Shown one piece after another: positions 7,932 through 17,171 of a DNA stretch of 37,130 nucleotides. A program made the position numbers and the translations under genes. This DNA comes from Kiritimatiellia bacterium (GTDB lineage: Bacteria; Verrucomicrobiota; Kiritimatiellia; RFP12; UBA3636). The notes below the pieces were generated by a model. It was not told the origin of the DNA, ran no database searches, and saw only the letters and a list, made by a program, of their open reading frames with translations. Where the stretch lies: assembly GCA_017648065.1 (NCBI GenBank), contig JAGCJJ010000091.1, positions 1 to 37,130 on the forward strand, written 5' to 3'. How positions within the stretch are numbered: the first letter of the stretch is position 1; the number at the start of each line of letters is the position of its first letter.

Positions 7932-7952
7932 AAAATTGCTTCAACATTACGT

Positions 7953-8029
7953 GGGGGATTAGCTCAGTTGGTTAGAGCACTTGCTTGACATGCAAGGGGT
8001 CACTGGTTCGAGTCCAGTATCTCCCACCA
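7953..8029 (+). tRNA. tRNA-Val (anticodon GAC)
   Basis: The acceptor stem is GGGGGAT/ATCTCCC with one G-U pair. The anticodon stem CTTGC/GCAAG encloses TTGACAT (anticodon GAC), the T-loop GTTCGAGTC is normal, and CCA is encoded. It lies 21 bases after tRNA-Ala and is probably cotranscribed. A short T-run follows the CCA. Confidence 0.97.
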
Positions 8030-8185
8030 TTTTTTTGCCTAAATTCTGTAGCAAATTTAGATAAGGTCGCACTCCGCTCTATGAAGTGGCACAAAGCACC
8101 ATGAGGGATCCGAAACAAAATCCTGTCAATCCTGTCAAAAACTTAACACTTCTAACCTTCACACAAAGACGAGTCTCCTAAAAGC
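8030..8185. other. Non-coding spacer with small hairpin and tandem 9-mer
   Basis: No gene is visible. CTAAATT (8039-8045) and AATTTAG (8054-8060) can form a short hairpin after the tRNAs. The 9-mer TCCTGTCAA is tandemly duplicated at 8121-8138. The surrounding sequence looks like a piece of a dispersed intergenic repeat rather than coding DNA. Confidence 0.4.
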
Positions 8186-8216
8186 AAATTGGCGCCCGAA
8201 ACTCGAGCGCCAATTT
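8186..8216 (-). terminator. Hairpin terminator of the surface-protein gene
   Basis: AAATTGGCGC and GCGCCAATTT form a perfect 10-bp stem with an 11-base loop immediately after the stop codon at 8220. On the minus strand the stem is followed by GCTTTTAGG, a short U-tract. The AT-rich outer stem also contributes. Confidence 0.65.
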
Positions 8217-8219
8217 TAA

Positions 8220-10970
8220 TTAGTTAAGAATCAATATTGTTCCGGCTGCGGATGCTTCATAACAGCCAATATCAATATTCAAACCAATTAAGCGATCCTG
8301 CTTACCAGATAAATCAAATGCTGCCATACCATCATAATTTTGACCAGCACCAGCCAATGGGCCTGCTGAATTTGGTCGGAAGTTACCCTTTTCATAATTT
8401 ATGAAGAACTGCTTAGCTGTGCCAACTATTGTACCTTCAGGATAACCAGCATCTGTAATATCAGCATCTGTAGCTCCATTTATAAAACGAGCAGGAGACT
8501 TTACCACAGGCAATGCAAAAGCTCCATCAATTGTATTTGTAACACCAGCTACAACAACATTTTGAATTGTTGAATTAGAACCAGCATAAATTGCAGCAAA
8601 TGAAGTGCAATAATTATTTGTCTTAGACAAACTGCTATTAACAATTGTGCAATTACGGATAATAGAATTACCATCTGCTTTTATTAAGTATACAGCAGTT
8701 GACTGATTGTTATTCTCAAACAAACAGTTTTCTACACGAGCAGAATTAGCTGTTTCTAATACACCACTTTTGAATTCATGATGCTGCACTGAATCCTGTG
8801 AAGCATTAACACAATCACGAAAAACTGTATGTGTTACCAATCCGCCTAGAACATATGCACCAGCATTAAAACATTGGCTGCCTGTTGTACGAGCACCTAC
8901 AACCACACAATTAGAAACAGTTCCACCAGCACTGTTAATACGGAAGCCTCCGCCATAATTAGAAGCACCAGATCCCCATGTTGAACCATTTGCCATTGTT
9001 AGGTTCGCTACCAAAGCATCTGCATTATTTATAGTAAAGATACGATGACTTCCGTCTTTATATTGAGCATGAACCTTATTGGAAATCACAACATTTGAAA
9101 TATCTTCACTTAGTCCAATCACTGAAGTTGGAGTACTGATGGTCATTGTATTAGTGACAACATATAAACCTTCTTCAATGAATACAGTAGATGGGCCAAG
9201 TTCTGCAGTATTAGCCAATGCATTTAATGCTGTGCCAACTGTTAAGAATGGTGTTTCTTTAGTTAAACCATCATTTTCATCACTACCAGTTGTGCTTACA
9301 TAACGAACAAGAATATCGCCATCGCCTTTTGAACTTATTACATTTATTTCTTTTGTCAAATCTCCTGTCTGAGCAAAATTGTCACCTGAAATTAACAATT
9401 CAAATGATAAATCATCAGTTATCTCAGGAGCCCAAATCGGCATTATCTCAACATCAACATACGAAGAGCCTACAGGAATTGTAACTGTAGTTAAATTATT
9501 TTCAACTACTCCTGCATCAATTGCAGGGCCAGAAAGCACAACTGAAAATACTAAATCTTTATCAATTGCTGCTTCTGAACGAGAGAAACGAATAATACCA
9601 GGTCCAAAATTTAACTCGCTAACATCCTCTAATTTTTGGACTATTGGAGTCCCTGCATAAACATAATCATCACTAGAAATAATCAAACTGGTTGATTGTT
9701 CTTCAATAACAGATAAAATTGAACAAGTATAATTACCCTCCTCCTCAAAAACAGGATAATCATTAACTACGACTGGTGTTGCTGAACTTACAGAAGAGAA
9801 CTCAAGTTCATTTGTAAAAGCTACACCTGTTGCTGTATTCTCATATATTGCAAACATTCTTCCATTACCTGGATAAATTTCACAAGAAAACTCAAAGGCA
9901 GAATCATTCCATTTTAGAGTTGGAGATGATTTTACCTCTGCAAATCCCAGACCTCCAACACCTACAGCGCTATAAGTAATTGCATCTGCTTCCCCCATGG
10001 CAATATATTCTGCTGCCAAATAATCTGCAGAAGCAACACCTTTCATGAGGCGCACCTCGTCAATGGCTCCAGAGAACAATTGAGACCACTGATTTCCGCC
10101 AATCCACATATCCGTTGGATCTGTTGTATTACTAATCCAACCTGCATTCAGCGTTTTAACCAGTTCTCCATTGATATACAATTTTAATCCACCAGTCGTA
10201 TTTTGGGCGAAGGTTACTGCTATATGCCACCACTCATTCAAGGCAGGAAGCGTCAAGCCTGACATCTTATGATCTTGCTTACCTGGAGTAGTAACAGTAA
10301 TTATACTCTTGGATTCTGTGCGAATTGATATAAAATCCTTCTTACCAAAAACAGCTCTATTGCCACTATAAGTATCTGGTTTTATCCAACCTTCAACTGT
10401 GAAACCATCCTTTAGCTCTGAGTTTGGAAGCGTAGCTCCACAATAGATTGAGGAATTGTCTGTGCCAGGAAATGTTACAGCCTTACCTATTTTACCATCC
10501 TCTGTCACAGTTAGGTTTCCGTTACCAATACCATCGTAATCGTTAGCCTTATCTTCTGTATTTACATTCTCTAAATGCCAAACACTAATATAATTTTCCC
10601 AAACATTCTCCATCTCTGCATCAGATGTATAATCAAGGCCATAACGAACCTCTACAATTTGACCTTTTGAAAAATTCGGAACTTTAACCCAAATGGTAGA
10701 TTCTCCATCATTATTCCATGTGTCTATTTCATAAGAAAGTAAATTTTGATCCTTATCTAAAATTTTGAAGGATTTATTTACTACATCAGAATGAGAAAAT
10801 CCTAAAATATTTTCCTCTGACAAACGCAATAGAACAGGCATATTTTCTATTGTTGCACCATCATAAGAAATTGATGCCTTAAAATATTTATATCCTGAAC
10901 CTGACTCAGCTAAGGAATTTATTGCGAACAAAGAAGTCAGCAAAAACACAAAAAAGTATTTAATTTTCAT
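8220..10970 (-). CDS. Large secreted protein: DUF2341-like, LamG, Calx-beta-like and beta-helix domains
   Basis: This 916-residue protein begins with a clear signal peptide (residues 1-21, ending SLA-ES). Residues about 26-125 resemble DUF2341 (NMPVLLRLSEENI, IWVKVPNFSKGQIVEVRYG). Residues 140-325 form a LamG/concanavalin-like jelly roll (FTVEGWIKPDTYSGNRAVFGK, WWHIAVTFAQ, LKLYINGELV, GAIDEVRLMKG). Residues about 340-545 are beta-rich and Calx-beta-like. From about 552 (RYVSTTGSDENDGLTKETPF) to 850 a right-handed beta-helix is likely. The end (NIDIGCYEAS) resembles the 'choice-of-anchor Q' terminus seen in PVC bacteria. It is probably a cell-surface or extracellular carbohydrate-binding protein; no catalytic residues are evident. 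It is monocistronic, with AGGGGT just before the ATG and its own terminator. Confidence 0.8.
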   Translation of the reverse strand: MKIKYFFVFLLTSLFAINSLAESGSGYKYFKASISYDGATIENMPVLLRLSEENILGFSHSDVVNKSFKILDKDQNLLSYEIDTWNNDGESTIWVKVPNFSKGQIVEVRYGLDYTSDAEMENVWENYISVWHLENVNTEDKANDYDGIGNGNLTVTEDGKIGKAVTFPGTDNSSIYCGATLPNSELKDGFTVEGWIKPDTYSGNRAVFGKKDFISIRTESKSIITVTTPGKQDHKMSGLTLPALNEWWHIAVTFAQNTTGGLKLYINGELVKTLNAGWISNTTDPTDMWIGGNQWSQLFSGAIDEVRLMKGVASADYLAAEYIAMGEADAITYSAVGVGGLGFAEVKSSPTLKWNDSAFEFSCEIYPGNGRMFAIYENTATGVAFTNELEFSSVSSATPVVVNDYPVFEEEGNYTCSILSVIEEQSTSLIISSDDYVYAGTPIVQKLEDVSELNFGPGIIRFSRSEAAIDKDLVFSVVLSGPAIDAGVVENNLTTVTIPVGSSYVDVEIMPIWAPEITDDLSFELLISGDNFAQTGDLTKEINVISSKGDGDILVRYVSTTGSDENDGLTKETPFLTVGTALNALANTAELGPSTVFIEEGLYVVTNTMTISTPTSVIGLSEDISNVVISNKVHAQYKDGSHRIFTINNADALVANLTMANGSTWGSGASNYGGGFRINSAGGTVSNCVVVGARTTGSQCFNAGAYVLGGLVTHTVFRDCVNASQDSVQHHEFKSGVLETANSARVENCLFENNNQSTAVYLIKADGNSIIRNCTIVNSSLSKTNNYCTSFAAIYAGSNSTIQNVVVAGVTNTIDGAFALPVVKSPARFINGATDADITDAGYPEGTIVGTAKQFFINYEKGNFRPNSAGPLAGAGQNYDGMAAFDLSGKQDRLIGLNIDIGCYEASAAGTILILN

Positions 10971-11366
10971 GATACCCCTAATAAATAATTGAATAATTTT
11001 GAATTTAATTAAATAAACCTAATCCGAAAATACTTTTTTATAGTACCAAATTAAATAGTTGTTCGTCAAGAATTTGTACTGAAAATTGCATAAGGAAAAT
11101 TGCATAATTAATTTAAGATTGCTATACTCATTTAGCTTGCAATTTGCACAAGAATTTGTACTTTATTTGCAGAATCACTCAAATAAAAGTATTAATCGAA
11201 AATTTATCTATATTGCCATGTTTTTAGTTGTTCGTATGCAACTTTTCAAGAATTATAATTGTAATTTTTAAGCAAGTATTTTATACTTATGTCATAAAAA
11301 TCAAATAAGCAATGTGCTTAACATGTAATACTCTTTACTATTTAATAAAAAAATGGGTAATTAAAG
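10971..11366. other. AT-rich divergent intergenic region with imperfect direct repeats
   Basis: This 396-base gap separates two divergent genes and should hold both promoters. TAGTTGTTCGT occurs at 11056 and 11225, CAAGAATTTGTACT at 11067 and 11149, and a partial CAAGAATT at 11247. AAAATTGCATAA is also doubled at about 11082 and 11095. A 61-codon frame here (TTG start, AT-rich, no ribosome site) does not look like a gene. Confidence 0.5.
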
Positions 11367-12371
11367 ATGAATATAACAATTGCAAAAGCTGAAGAATGTA
11401 ACGATTTAGTAGTATTTCTTAACACCGTATTTGGTCGTGGTCAAGCAACCCAACCACAATTTGACCAAATGTACCCAGATATTTTCAAGCCAACCACAGA
11501 AAAAATGGCTCCTCATGCTCTAATTAAAGATGAAAATACTGGCAAAATTCTTTCTTGCGTAGGCTCATATCCTTTGGATATGGTTGTTGAAGGTTGCAAG
11601 GTACCTATCATTGGTATTGGACAAGTTTCAACAGCAGAAGAAGCTCTTGGCAAAGGTTATATGAGTGCTCTACTAAAATACCAAATAAATGCAGCAAAAG
11701 AAGCTGGTGCTGTTTTAGCATGGTTAGGTGGTCGTCATGATCGTTATGGTCACTTTGGTTTTGAGACCGCTAGCCTCGCATTCCAATATGGATTTGACAA
11801 GGGATCCATCCGTTTCTACAAGCCAAATAATAAAGCAACATGCATTAGTTACGAACAGATTGATGAAGTATTTAATGACGACTTTATGGCTTTACGTAAT
11901 GCAGAAAAGGACGTAATCATTGATACTCGCGAAGGCATACTAGAAAGGCTTGTCCGTTGCACTCCTGATTTGTGGGTAATCTACGATGATAACAATAAGC
12001 CAAAGGCTTGGGCACTTATCTCAAACAAGTGGAAGACTGTTCTTGAATTTGCTGGCGATCACGCTTACATTGCAGACATTATTGTTGCTGCTGTTGAAAC
12101 TTATGGCGACACAAGAATCACTCTTACACATGTTAAGACTGCATTAAGTGAATTTTCTCGTGCATATTGTGCCTGGATGGGTCCAAGAACAGAATCTCTT
12201 CTGGTTCTTAACAAAGAAAAGTTGTTGGAATGCTATAAGCCATTCATTCGCCCTGGCACACGTCTTCCTTCTAAGGAATTATCCGATGCAGAGTTTATAC
12301 GTGCTTGCTTTGGTCCTGAGCCTGGTTCCCTATTCCTACCATTTATGTTACCAAGCCATTACCACGTATAA
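11367..12371 (+). CDS. GNAT-family N-acetyltransferase
   Basis: This 334-residue cytosolic protein has an N-terminal GNAT fold. Strands lead to GIGQVSTAEEALGKGYMSALLKY (about 92-114), the position of the acetyl-CoA pyrophosphate-binding loop, although the usual R/QxxGxG/A is modified to LGKGYM. A conserved-looking AWLGGRHDRYGHFGFE segment (about 118-133) follows, as in Eis-like acetyltransferases where 'YxxfGF' closes the first domain. The C-terminal half (140-334) has no motif I can name. The family transfers acetyl groups to amines of small molecules or proteins; the substrate is unknown. It is alone on the plus strand between a divergent surface-protein gene and convergent carB, and shares a bidirectional terminator with carB. 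Confidence 0.82.
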   Translation: MNITIAKAEECNDLVVFLNTVFGRGQATQPQFDQMYPDIFKPTTEKMAPHALIKDENTGKILSCVGSYPLDMVVEGCKVPIIGIGQVSTAEEALGKGYMSALLKYQINAAKEAGAVLAWLGGRHDRYGHFGFETASLAFQYGFDKGSIRFYKPNNKATCISYEQIDEVFNDDFMALRNAEKDVIIDTREGILERLVRCTPDLWVIYDDNNKPKAWALISNKWKTVLEFAGDHAYIADIIVAAVETYGDTRITLTHVKTALSEFSRAYCAWMGPRTESLLVLNKEKLLECYKPFIRPGTRLPSKELSDAEFIRACFGPEPGSLFLPFMLPSHYHV

Positions 12372-12441
12372 TCAATACAAACATAGCATATAGGCATAGG
12401 ACACTACACACAAAAGCCATTAGGTGTTTATGTGTAAAATA

Positions 12442-12475
12442 AAAAACGAGGGTCGTTTCTTACCCTCGTTTTTTT
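12442..12475. terminator. Bidirectional intrinsic terminator (GNAT gene / carB)
   Basis: AACGAGGGT (12445-12453) pairs with ACCCTCGTT (12462-12470) around an 8-base loop. It is flanked by A5-6 on the left and T7 on the right, so it can stop transcription in both directions between the convergent genes. Confidence 0.9.
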
Positions 12476-12499
12476 ATTACCAAATGTGATTTGGATGTA

Positions 12500-15400
12500 T
12501 TAGATAATATCTGCGTGATAAGCCTGTAGGCTCTTTACTCTGCCCTCGCTGTCGCGTGCAGCACGGATACCCTGAGCTGCAGCCTCAACTGCTGCAAGTG
12601 TTGTCAGATATGGAATCTGATACTTTAATGCTGCCTTACGGATTGAAGCATCGTCAGCACGTGAATCACGGCGGCCAGATGGTGTGTTGATTACAAGTGC
12701 TACCTCACGATTTAGAATTACGTCTAGAACGTTTGGACGGCCCTCATTAATCTTCTGTACCACCTTACCCTCAATTCCATACTGAGCCAACCATTTGATT
12801 GTACCCTCAGTACCGATAACTGAGAAGCCTAGATTTACAAATGCACGGATTGCTGATACTGCAGCTTCCTTCTTCTCTGATAAGCTTACCAATACCTTAT
12901 TCTTAATAGAACGAACTGGTAGCTCTGCATATGTTGCTTCCTGTGACTTGAAGTATGCCAAACCAAAGGATGATGCCAAGCCAAGTACCTCACCTGTTGA
13001 GCGCATCTCAGGTCCAAGAACTGGGTCTACCTCAGGGAACTTGGAGAATGGGAATACAGCTTCCTTAACACCATAGTGTGGAATTACGCGGTGCTTCAAG
13101 CCAAGGCTATCCAATGTTGAACCAAGCATCAATGATGTTGCTGCCTGTGCCATCTGGATGTTACATACCTTTGATACTAGAGGAACTGTACGTGAAGCAC
13201 GTGGATTTGCTTCAATTACATATACCTTGCCATTCTCAATAGCATACTGCATATTCATTAAGCCAACAACATTTAGCTCCTTAGCAATTGCTTGTGTGTA
13301 CTTAAGAATTGTAGCCTTATTCTCTTCAGAAATTGATACTGGAGGAATTACGCAAGCAGAGTCACCTGAGTGGATACCTGCTAGCTCAATGTGCTCCATG
13401 ATTGATGGAATAAATACATTCTCGCCATCTGACAAAGCATCTGACTCGCACTCTAGAGCATCTTGTAGGAAGCGGTCAAGCAATAGTGGGCGATCTGGTG
13501 TTACACCAACTGCCTTTGCTACATACTCGCGAAGCATCTCCTCATCGTAGATTACTTCCATACCACGGCCACCTAGAACGAAGGATGGACGAATCATTAG
13601 TGGGTAGCCAATCTTGTTTGCTGCCTTAATTGCCTCATCAAGATTTGCTGCCATATCTGACTCTGGCATTGGGATGCCTAGCTTATCCATGCGGTGACGG
13701 AATAAATCACGATCCTCAGCAATATCAATTGCATCAATGCTTGTACCTAGAATCTTTACACCAGCATCAGATAGCTGACGAGCAATGTTTAGAGGTGTCT
13801 GACCACCGAACTGAACGATTACACCAGCTGGCTTTTCCTTACGGTAAATCTGGATTACATCCTCCATTGTTACTGGCTCGAAGTATAGCTTGTCGCTTGT
13901 ATCGTAGTCAGTAGAAACTGTCTCTGGGTTGCAGTTAACCATGATTGTCTCATAGCCAAGTGCACGTAGAGCAAATGCAGCATGTACGCAGCAGTAGTCA
14001 AATTCAATACCCTGGCCAATTCTGTTAGGACCACCGCCAAGAATCATTACCTTCTTAGGATTATCTGTTACAGGAACCTCATCCTTGTCTGCATTGTATG
14101 AAGAATAGTAGTAATCTGTATCATTTACACCACTTACAGGAACCTTGTGCCATGTTTCAACAACACCTAGCTCCTCACGACGTGTGCGAATGCTTGTCTC
14201 AGGAACTGCCAAAATCTTTGATAGGTAACGATCAGAGAAGCCATCCTTCTTTGCCTGAATCAATAGCTCATCGCTAGGTAATGTGCCCTTAAATGTTAGT
14301 AGCTTCTCTTCTAGCTCTACTAGTTCACGCATCTGCTGGATGAACCAATGCTTGATGCTTGTCAAAGCAAATAGCTGATCATTTGTAGCACCCTTACGGA
14401 TTGCCTCATACATGATGAACTGACGCTCACTGGATGCTACGCGTAGCATATCTAGTAGCTCTTCAAGTGTCTTTGTATTAAAATCTTTTGCGAAGCCCAA
14501 ACCATGGCGGCTATTCTCAAGTGCGCGGATTGCCTTCTGGAAAGTTTCCTTGTATGTCTTACCAATTGACATTACCTCGCCAACAGCCTTCATCTGTGTG
14601 CCAAGCTTATCCTCTACACCGCGGAACTTCTCAAATGCCCAGCGAGCAAACTTTAGAACGATGTAATCTCCGGATGGAGTATACTTATCTAGAGAGCCAT
14701 CACGCCAGTATGGAATCTCATCAAGTGTCATACCTGCAGCTAGCTTTGCAGAAATTAGCGCAATTGGGAAACCTGTTGCCTTAGATGCAAGAGCTGATGA
14801 GCGTGAAGTACGTGGATTGATTTCGATAATGCAGATACGACCTGTCTTTGGATCATGTGCGAACTGAACATTTGTACCACCAATAACACCGATAGACTCA
14901 ACGATGCGGAATGCCTGCTCCTTTAGGCGATTTTGTGTTTCTTCAGAAATTGTTAGCATTGGAGCTGAGCAGAAAGAGTCACCTGTGTGAACACCGATTG
15001 CATCAATGTTCTCAATCATACAGATTGCAATCATCTGACCCTTAGAGTCGCGTACAACCTCAACCTCAAGCTCTTCCCAACCTGCAACTGATTCTTCAAT
15101 CAAGCACTGATTTGTCAAAGAAGCTTCAAGACCTCTGCCTGCGATTGTGCGTAGCTCTTCAACATTGTAAACCAAGCCACCGCCTGTACCACCAAGTGTA
15201 TATGCAGGGCGAACAACTACTGGATAACCAAGCTGTGCTGCAATCTGCTCTGCACCTTCTACTGTGTGAGTGATTTCACTGCGTGGTGTATCGATATTTA
15301 GTGAGCGCATTGTATCTTTGAAGATTTCGCGATCTTCACCACGCTCGATTGCTTCAAGGTTAACACCAATTACGCGAACACCATATTTTTCTAAGATACC

Positions 15401-15712
15401 AGCCTTATCAAGCTCAAGAGCCAAGTTCAAACCTGTCTGACCACCAAGGTTTGGAAGAAGTGCATCTGGCTTCTCTTGTGCTATGATTTGCTCAAGTCTT
15501 GTAACATTCAGAGGTTCAATATAAGTTGCATCAGCCATAACTGGGTCTGTCATGATTGTTGCAGGATTTGAGTTTACAAGAACGATTTCATAGCCGCACT
15601 CTCGCAATGCTTTACATGCCTGTGTTCCAGAGTAATCAAACTCGCAAGCCTGACCAATCACGATTGGTCCTGAGCCAATAATCATTACCTTTTTGATATC
15701 ATCACGTATCAT
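12500..15712 (-). CDS. carB: Carbamoyl-phosphate synthase large subunit
   Basis: This 1070-residue protein has the normal length and duplicated architecture of CarB. It makes carbamoyl phosphate from bicarbonate, ATP and ammonia supplied by CarA, for pyrimidine and arginine synthesis. The first half starts KKVMIIGSGPIVIGQACEFDYSG and contains GGTGGGLVYN. The second half repeats the pattern with KKVMILGGGPNRIGQGIEFDY and MIRPSFVLGGRGMEVIYDEE. The C-terminal MGS-like allosteric domain (about 930-1070) includes VINTPSGRRDSRADDASIRKAA and PYLTT. AGAGGT lies about 10 bases before the ATG. It follows a small lipoprotein gene by 59 bases and may be cotranscribed with trxB. carA is not in the window. 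Confidence 0.98.
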   Translation of the reverse strand: MIRDDIKKVMIIGSGPIVIGQACEFDYSGTQACKALRECGYEIVLVNSNPATIMTDPVMADATYIEPLNVTRLEQIIAQEKPDALLPNLGGQTGLNLALELDKAGILEKYGVRVIGVNLEAIERGEDREIFKDTMRSLNIDTPRSEITHTVEGAEQIAAQLGYPVVVRPAYTLGGTGGGLVYNVEELRTIAGRGLEASLTNQCLIEESVAGWEELEVEVVRDSKGQMIAICMIENIDAIGVHTGDSFCSAPMLTISEETQNRLKEQAFRIVESIGVIGGTNVQFAHDPKTGRICIIEINPRTSRSSALASKATGFPIALISAKLAAGMTLDEIPYWRDGSLDKYTPSGDYIVLKFARWAFEKFRGVEDKLGTQMKAVGEVMSIGKTYKETFQKAIRALENSRHGLGFAKDFNTKTLEELLDMLRVASSERQFIMYEAIRKGATNDQLFALTSIKHWFIQQMRELVELEEKLLTFKGTLPSDELLIQAKKDGFSDRYLSKILAVPETSIRTRREELGVVETWHKVPVSGVNDTDYYYSSYNADKDEVPVTDNPKKVMILGGGPNRIGQGIEFDYCCVHAAFALRALGYETIMVNCNPETVSTDYDTSDKLYFEPVTMEDVIQIYRKEKPAGVIVQFGGQTPLNIARQLSDAGVKILGTSIDAIDIAEDRDLFRHRMDKLGIPMPESDMAANLDEAIKAANKIGYPLMIRPSFVLGGRGMEVIYDEEMLREYVAKAVGVTPDRPLLLDRFLQDALECESDALSDGENVFIPSIMEHIELAGIHSGDSACVIPPVSISEENKATILKYTQAIAKELNVVGLMNMQYAIENGKVYVIEANPRASRTVPLVSKVCNIQMAQAATSLMLGSTLDSLGLKHRVIPHYGVKEAVFPFSKFPEVDPVLGPEMRSTGEVLGLASSFGLAYFKSQEATYAELPVRSIKNKVLVSLSEKKEAAVSAIRAFVNLGFSVIGTEGTIKWLAQYGIEGKVVQKINEGRPNVLDVILNREVALVINTPSGRRDSRADDASIRKAALKYQIPYLTTLAAVEAAAQGIRAARDSEGRVKSLQAYHADII

Positions 15713-15771
15713 TTTATGAACCTCTACTTATTCTTTTACATTAAAAAAAATCAACTACATGCAAAATCAAC

Positions 15772-16233
15772 TTAATTCTCTGGTCGCACTAGAACAATAT
15801 CTGCAACACTTCGTGCTCCGCGTGTCAACACCTCAAGCTTTGAGTCTGCTTGAAGAAGCTTAATTCCTCGAGAAGAAACATAAGCATCCATATAGTAGAC
15901 TGATTCCTGCTTTAGAAGTGCATTATTGTATTCCAATGAGAACTCCACAGGGAAGTTATTGAAATTTGTGATTGTCTTTTCTGCCACAACCTTAACCTCA
16001 CCGGTCAAGTCCTCTGTATAACAAAGCTTTATGGTTAGCTCATACGTTGCAAGAACAGGTATGCGCTGCAAACATGACACTGTACCAGTCAAAATTTTCA
16101 TCTCAACAGGCGTTTGAATCACCTTATTTTCTTGCTCGTAAGGGCACCCACAAAGTAGGCAGGAAGTACATCCCCAAAATGCGAGCGAAAATAATACAAA
16201 AAAGGTGAACAAAATAAAAGTTTTTTTTCTCAT
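15772..16233 (-). CDS. YbaY/YscW-family lipoprotein
   Basis: This 153-residue protein has a short basic start, a hydrophobic stretch and a lipobox-like LAFWGC (Cys22), suggesting a lipoprotein; the -3 and -2 residues (Phe, Trp) are not ideal. The mature part follows the YbaY/YscW beta-sandwich pattern: LTGTVSCLQRIPVLATYELTI, VVAEKTITNFNNFPVEFSLEY, SVYYMDAYVSSRG, SKLEVLTRGA, then DIVLVRP. Relatives include a secretin-pilotin-like lipoprotein and general envelope lipoproteins of uncertain role. The N-terminal mature part is Cys-rich (CTSCLLCGC). The start is 2 bases after the trxB stop, so translation is probably coupled; carB follows. The domain call rests on pattern, not on search. Confidence 0.7.
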   Translation of the reverse strand: MRKKTFILFTFFVLFSLAFWGCTSCLLCGCPYEQENKVIQTPVEMKILTGTVSCLQRIPVLATYELTIKLCYTEDLTGEVKVVAEKTITNFNNFPVEFSLEYNNALLKQESVYYMDAYVSSRGIKLLQADSKLEVLTRGARSVADIVLVRPEN

Positions 16234-16235
16234 TT

Positions 16236-17171
16236 TTAGGCCTTATTTTTCAAAAATTTTCCAATAGCAAATGCTGCGGTGCAACCGGCAGCTGCTGCAG
16301 TAATGGCTTGTTTAATCGTTCCAGAGACTAAATCTCCTGCTGCAAAAATGCCTTTTTGCGATGTTATTCCGTCTTTTGCAATTACAAAACCATTCTCATC
16401 CAAATCAACTAAATCTTTTAACCATAGAGTGTTAGGATTTCTTCCTCCTCCCTTAGCAATAAACACACCAGCTACAGGGATTGTATACTCTTCGGAGGTA
16501 TTAAGGTTGCGAACTAGCACACCTCCAACACTTTTTCCTTGCTCAGAAGGCAAAATCTGCAGAGGCAGGGTCTGATTACACTCTGCCACATTTTTCAATG
16601 GAACCACGCGCTCAAGAATTGCAGGAGGAGCAGTAAATTCAGAATGTTTATTTATCAGCCAAACCTTTTCACAAACACCTGCCAAATATTCTGCATCAAT
16701 GAGGGCTGCTTCCCCATCACCAATAACCGCGACCTCTTTGCCTTTGAAGAACATTCCATCACACACAGCACAGTGTGAGACACCCCTGCCCTCAAACTCT
16801 TTTTTCCCAGGAATATCTAAAGGCTTAGGGCTTGCGCCCATCGCTAAAAGGATTGCTTCTGTCTGAAGCTCTTCGCCAGAAGAAAGTCTTAAAGAAAATC
16901 CCTCATCATTAGGAAGAGGAGTTATAGCAACAGCCTCCTCATATTCAAATCTTACACCTAACGCCTCTGCTTGTGTGTGCATCGCAAGCATAAGCTCAAA
17001 TCCTGATGTGCCAACAGAAATACCTGGATAATTATCAACACGAGCTGCTTGAGCAAGTAATCCCATCGGGCTTCCTCCCTCGAGCACCAAAGGAGAAAGT
17101 CCTGCTCTTGCAGTATAAATAGCTGCTGTTAATCCAGCAGGCCCTGATCCAAGTATTATGATTTTTTCCAT
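16236..17171 (-). CDS. trxB: Thioredoxin reductase-like flavoprotein
   Basis: This 311-residue FAD-dependent disulfide reductase has the FAD motif GSGPAGLTAAIYTARAG (8-24), DNYPG, the redox pair CAVC (Cys134, Cys137), and the C-terminal FAAGDLVSGTIKQAITAAAAG that closes on FAD. It would keep thioredoxin reduced in the cytosol. The second nucleotide-binding site has GDGEAA (151-156) in place of the common GGGDSA. The HRRxxxR motif that holds the NADPH 2'-phosphate is replaced by NKHSEFT, so the electron donor may be NADH or something else. No clear ribosome-binding site precedes the ATG. It is first of a probable trxB-lipoprotein-carB transcript. No thioredoxin gene is in the window. Confidence 0.92.
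   Translation of the reverse strand: MEKIIILGSGPAGLTAAIYTARAGLSPLVLEGGSPMGLLAQAARVDNYPGISVGTSGFELMLAMHTQAEALGVRFEYEEAVAITPLPNDEGFSLRLSSGEELQTEAILLAMGASPKPLDIPGKKEFEGRGVSHCAVCDGMFFKGKEVAVIGDGEAALIDAEYLAGVCEKVWLINKHSEFTAPPAILERVVPLKNVAECNQTLPLQILPSEQGKSVGGVLVRNLNTSEEYTIPVAGVFIAKGGGRNPNTLWLKDLVDLDENGFVIAKDGITSQKGIFAAGDLVSGTIKQAITAAAAGCTAAFAIGKFLKNKA

Noticed and set aside
11086-11271. A 61-codon frame in the GNAT upstream region
   Set aside because: It has a TTG start, no ribosome-binding site, AT-driven composition and overlaps the direct repeats; no homology pattern is seen.
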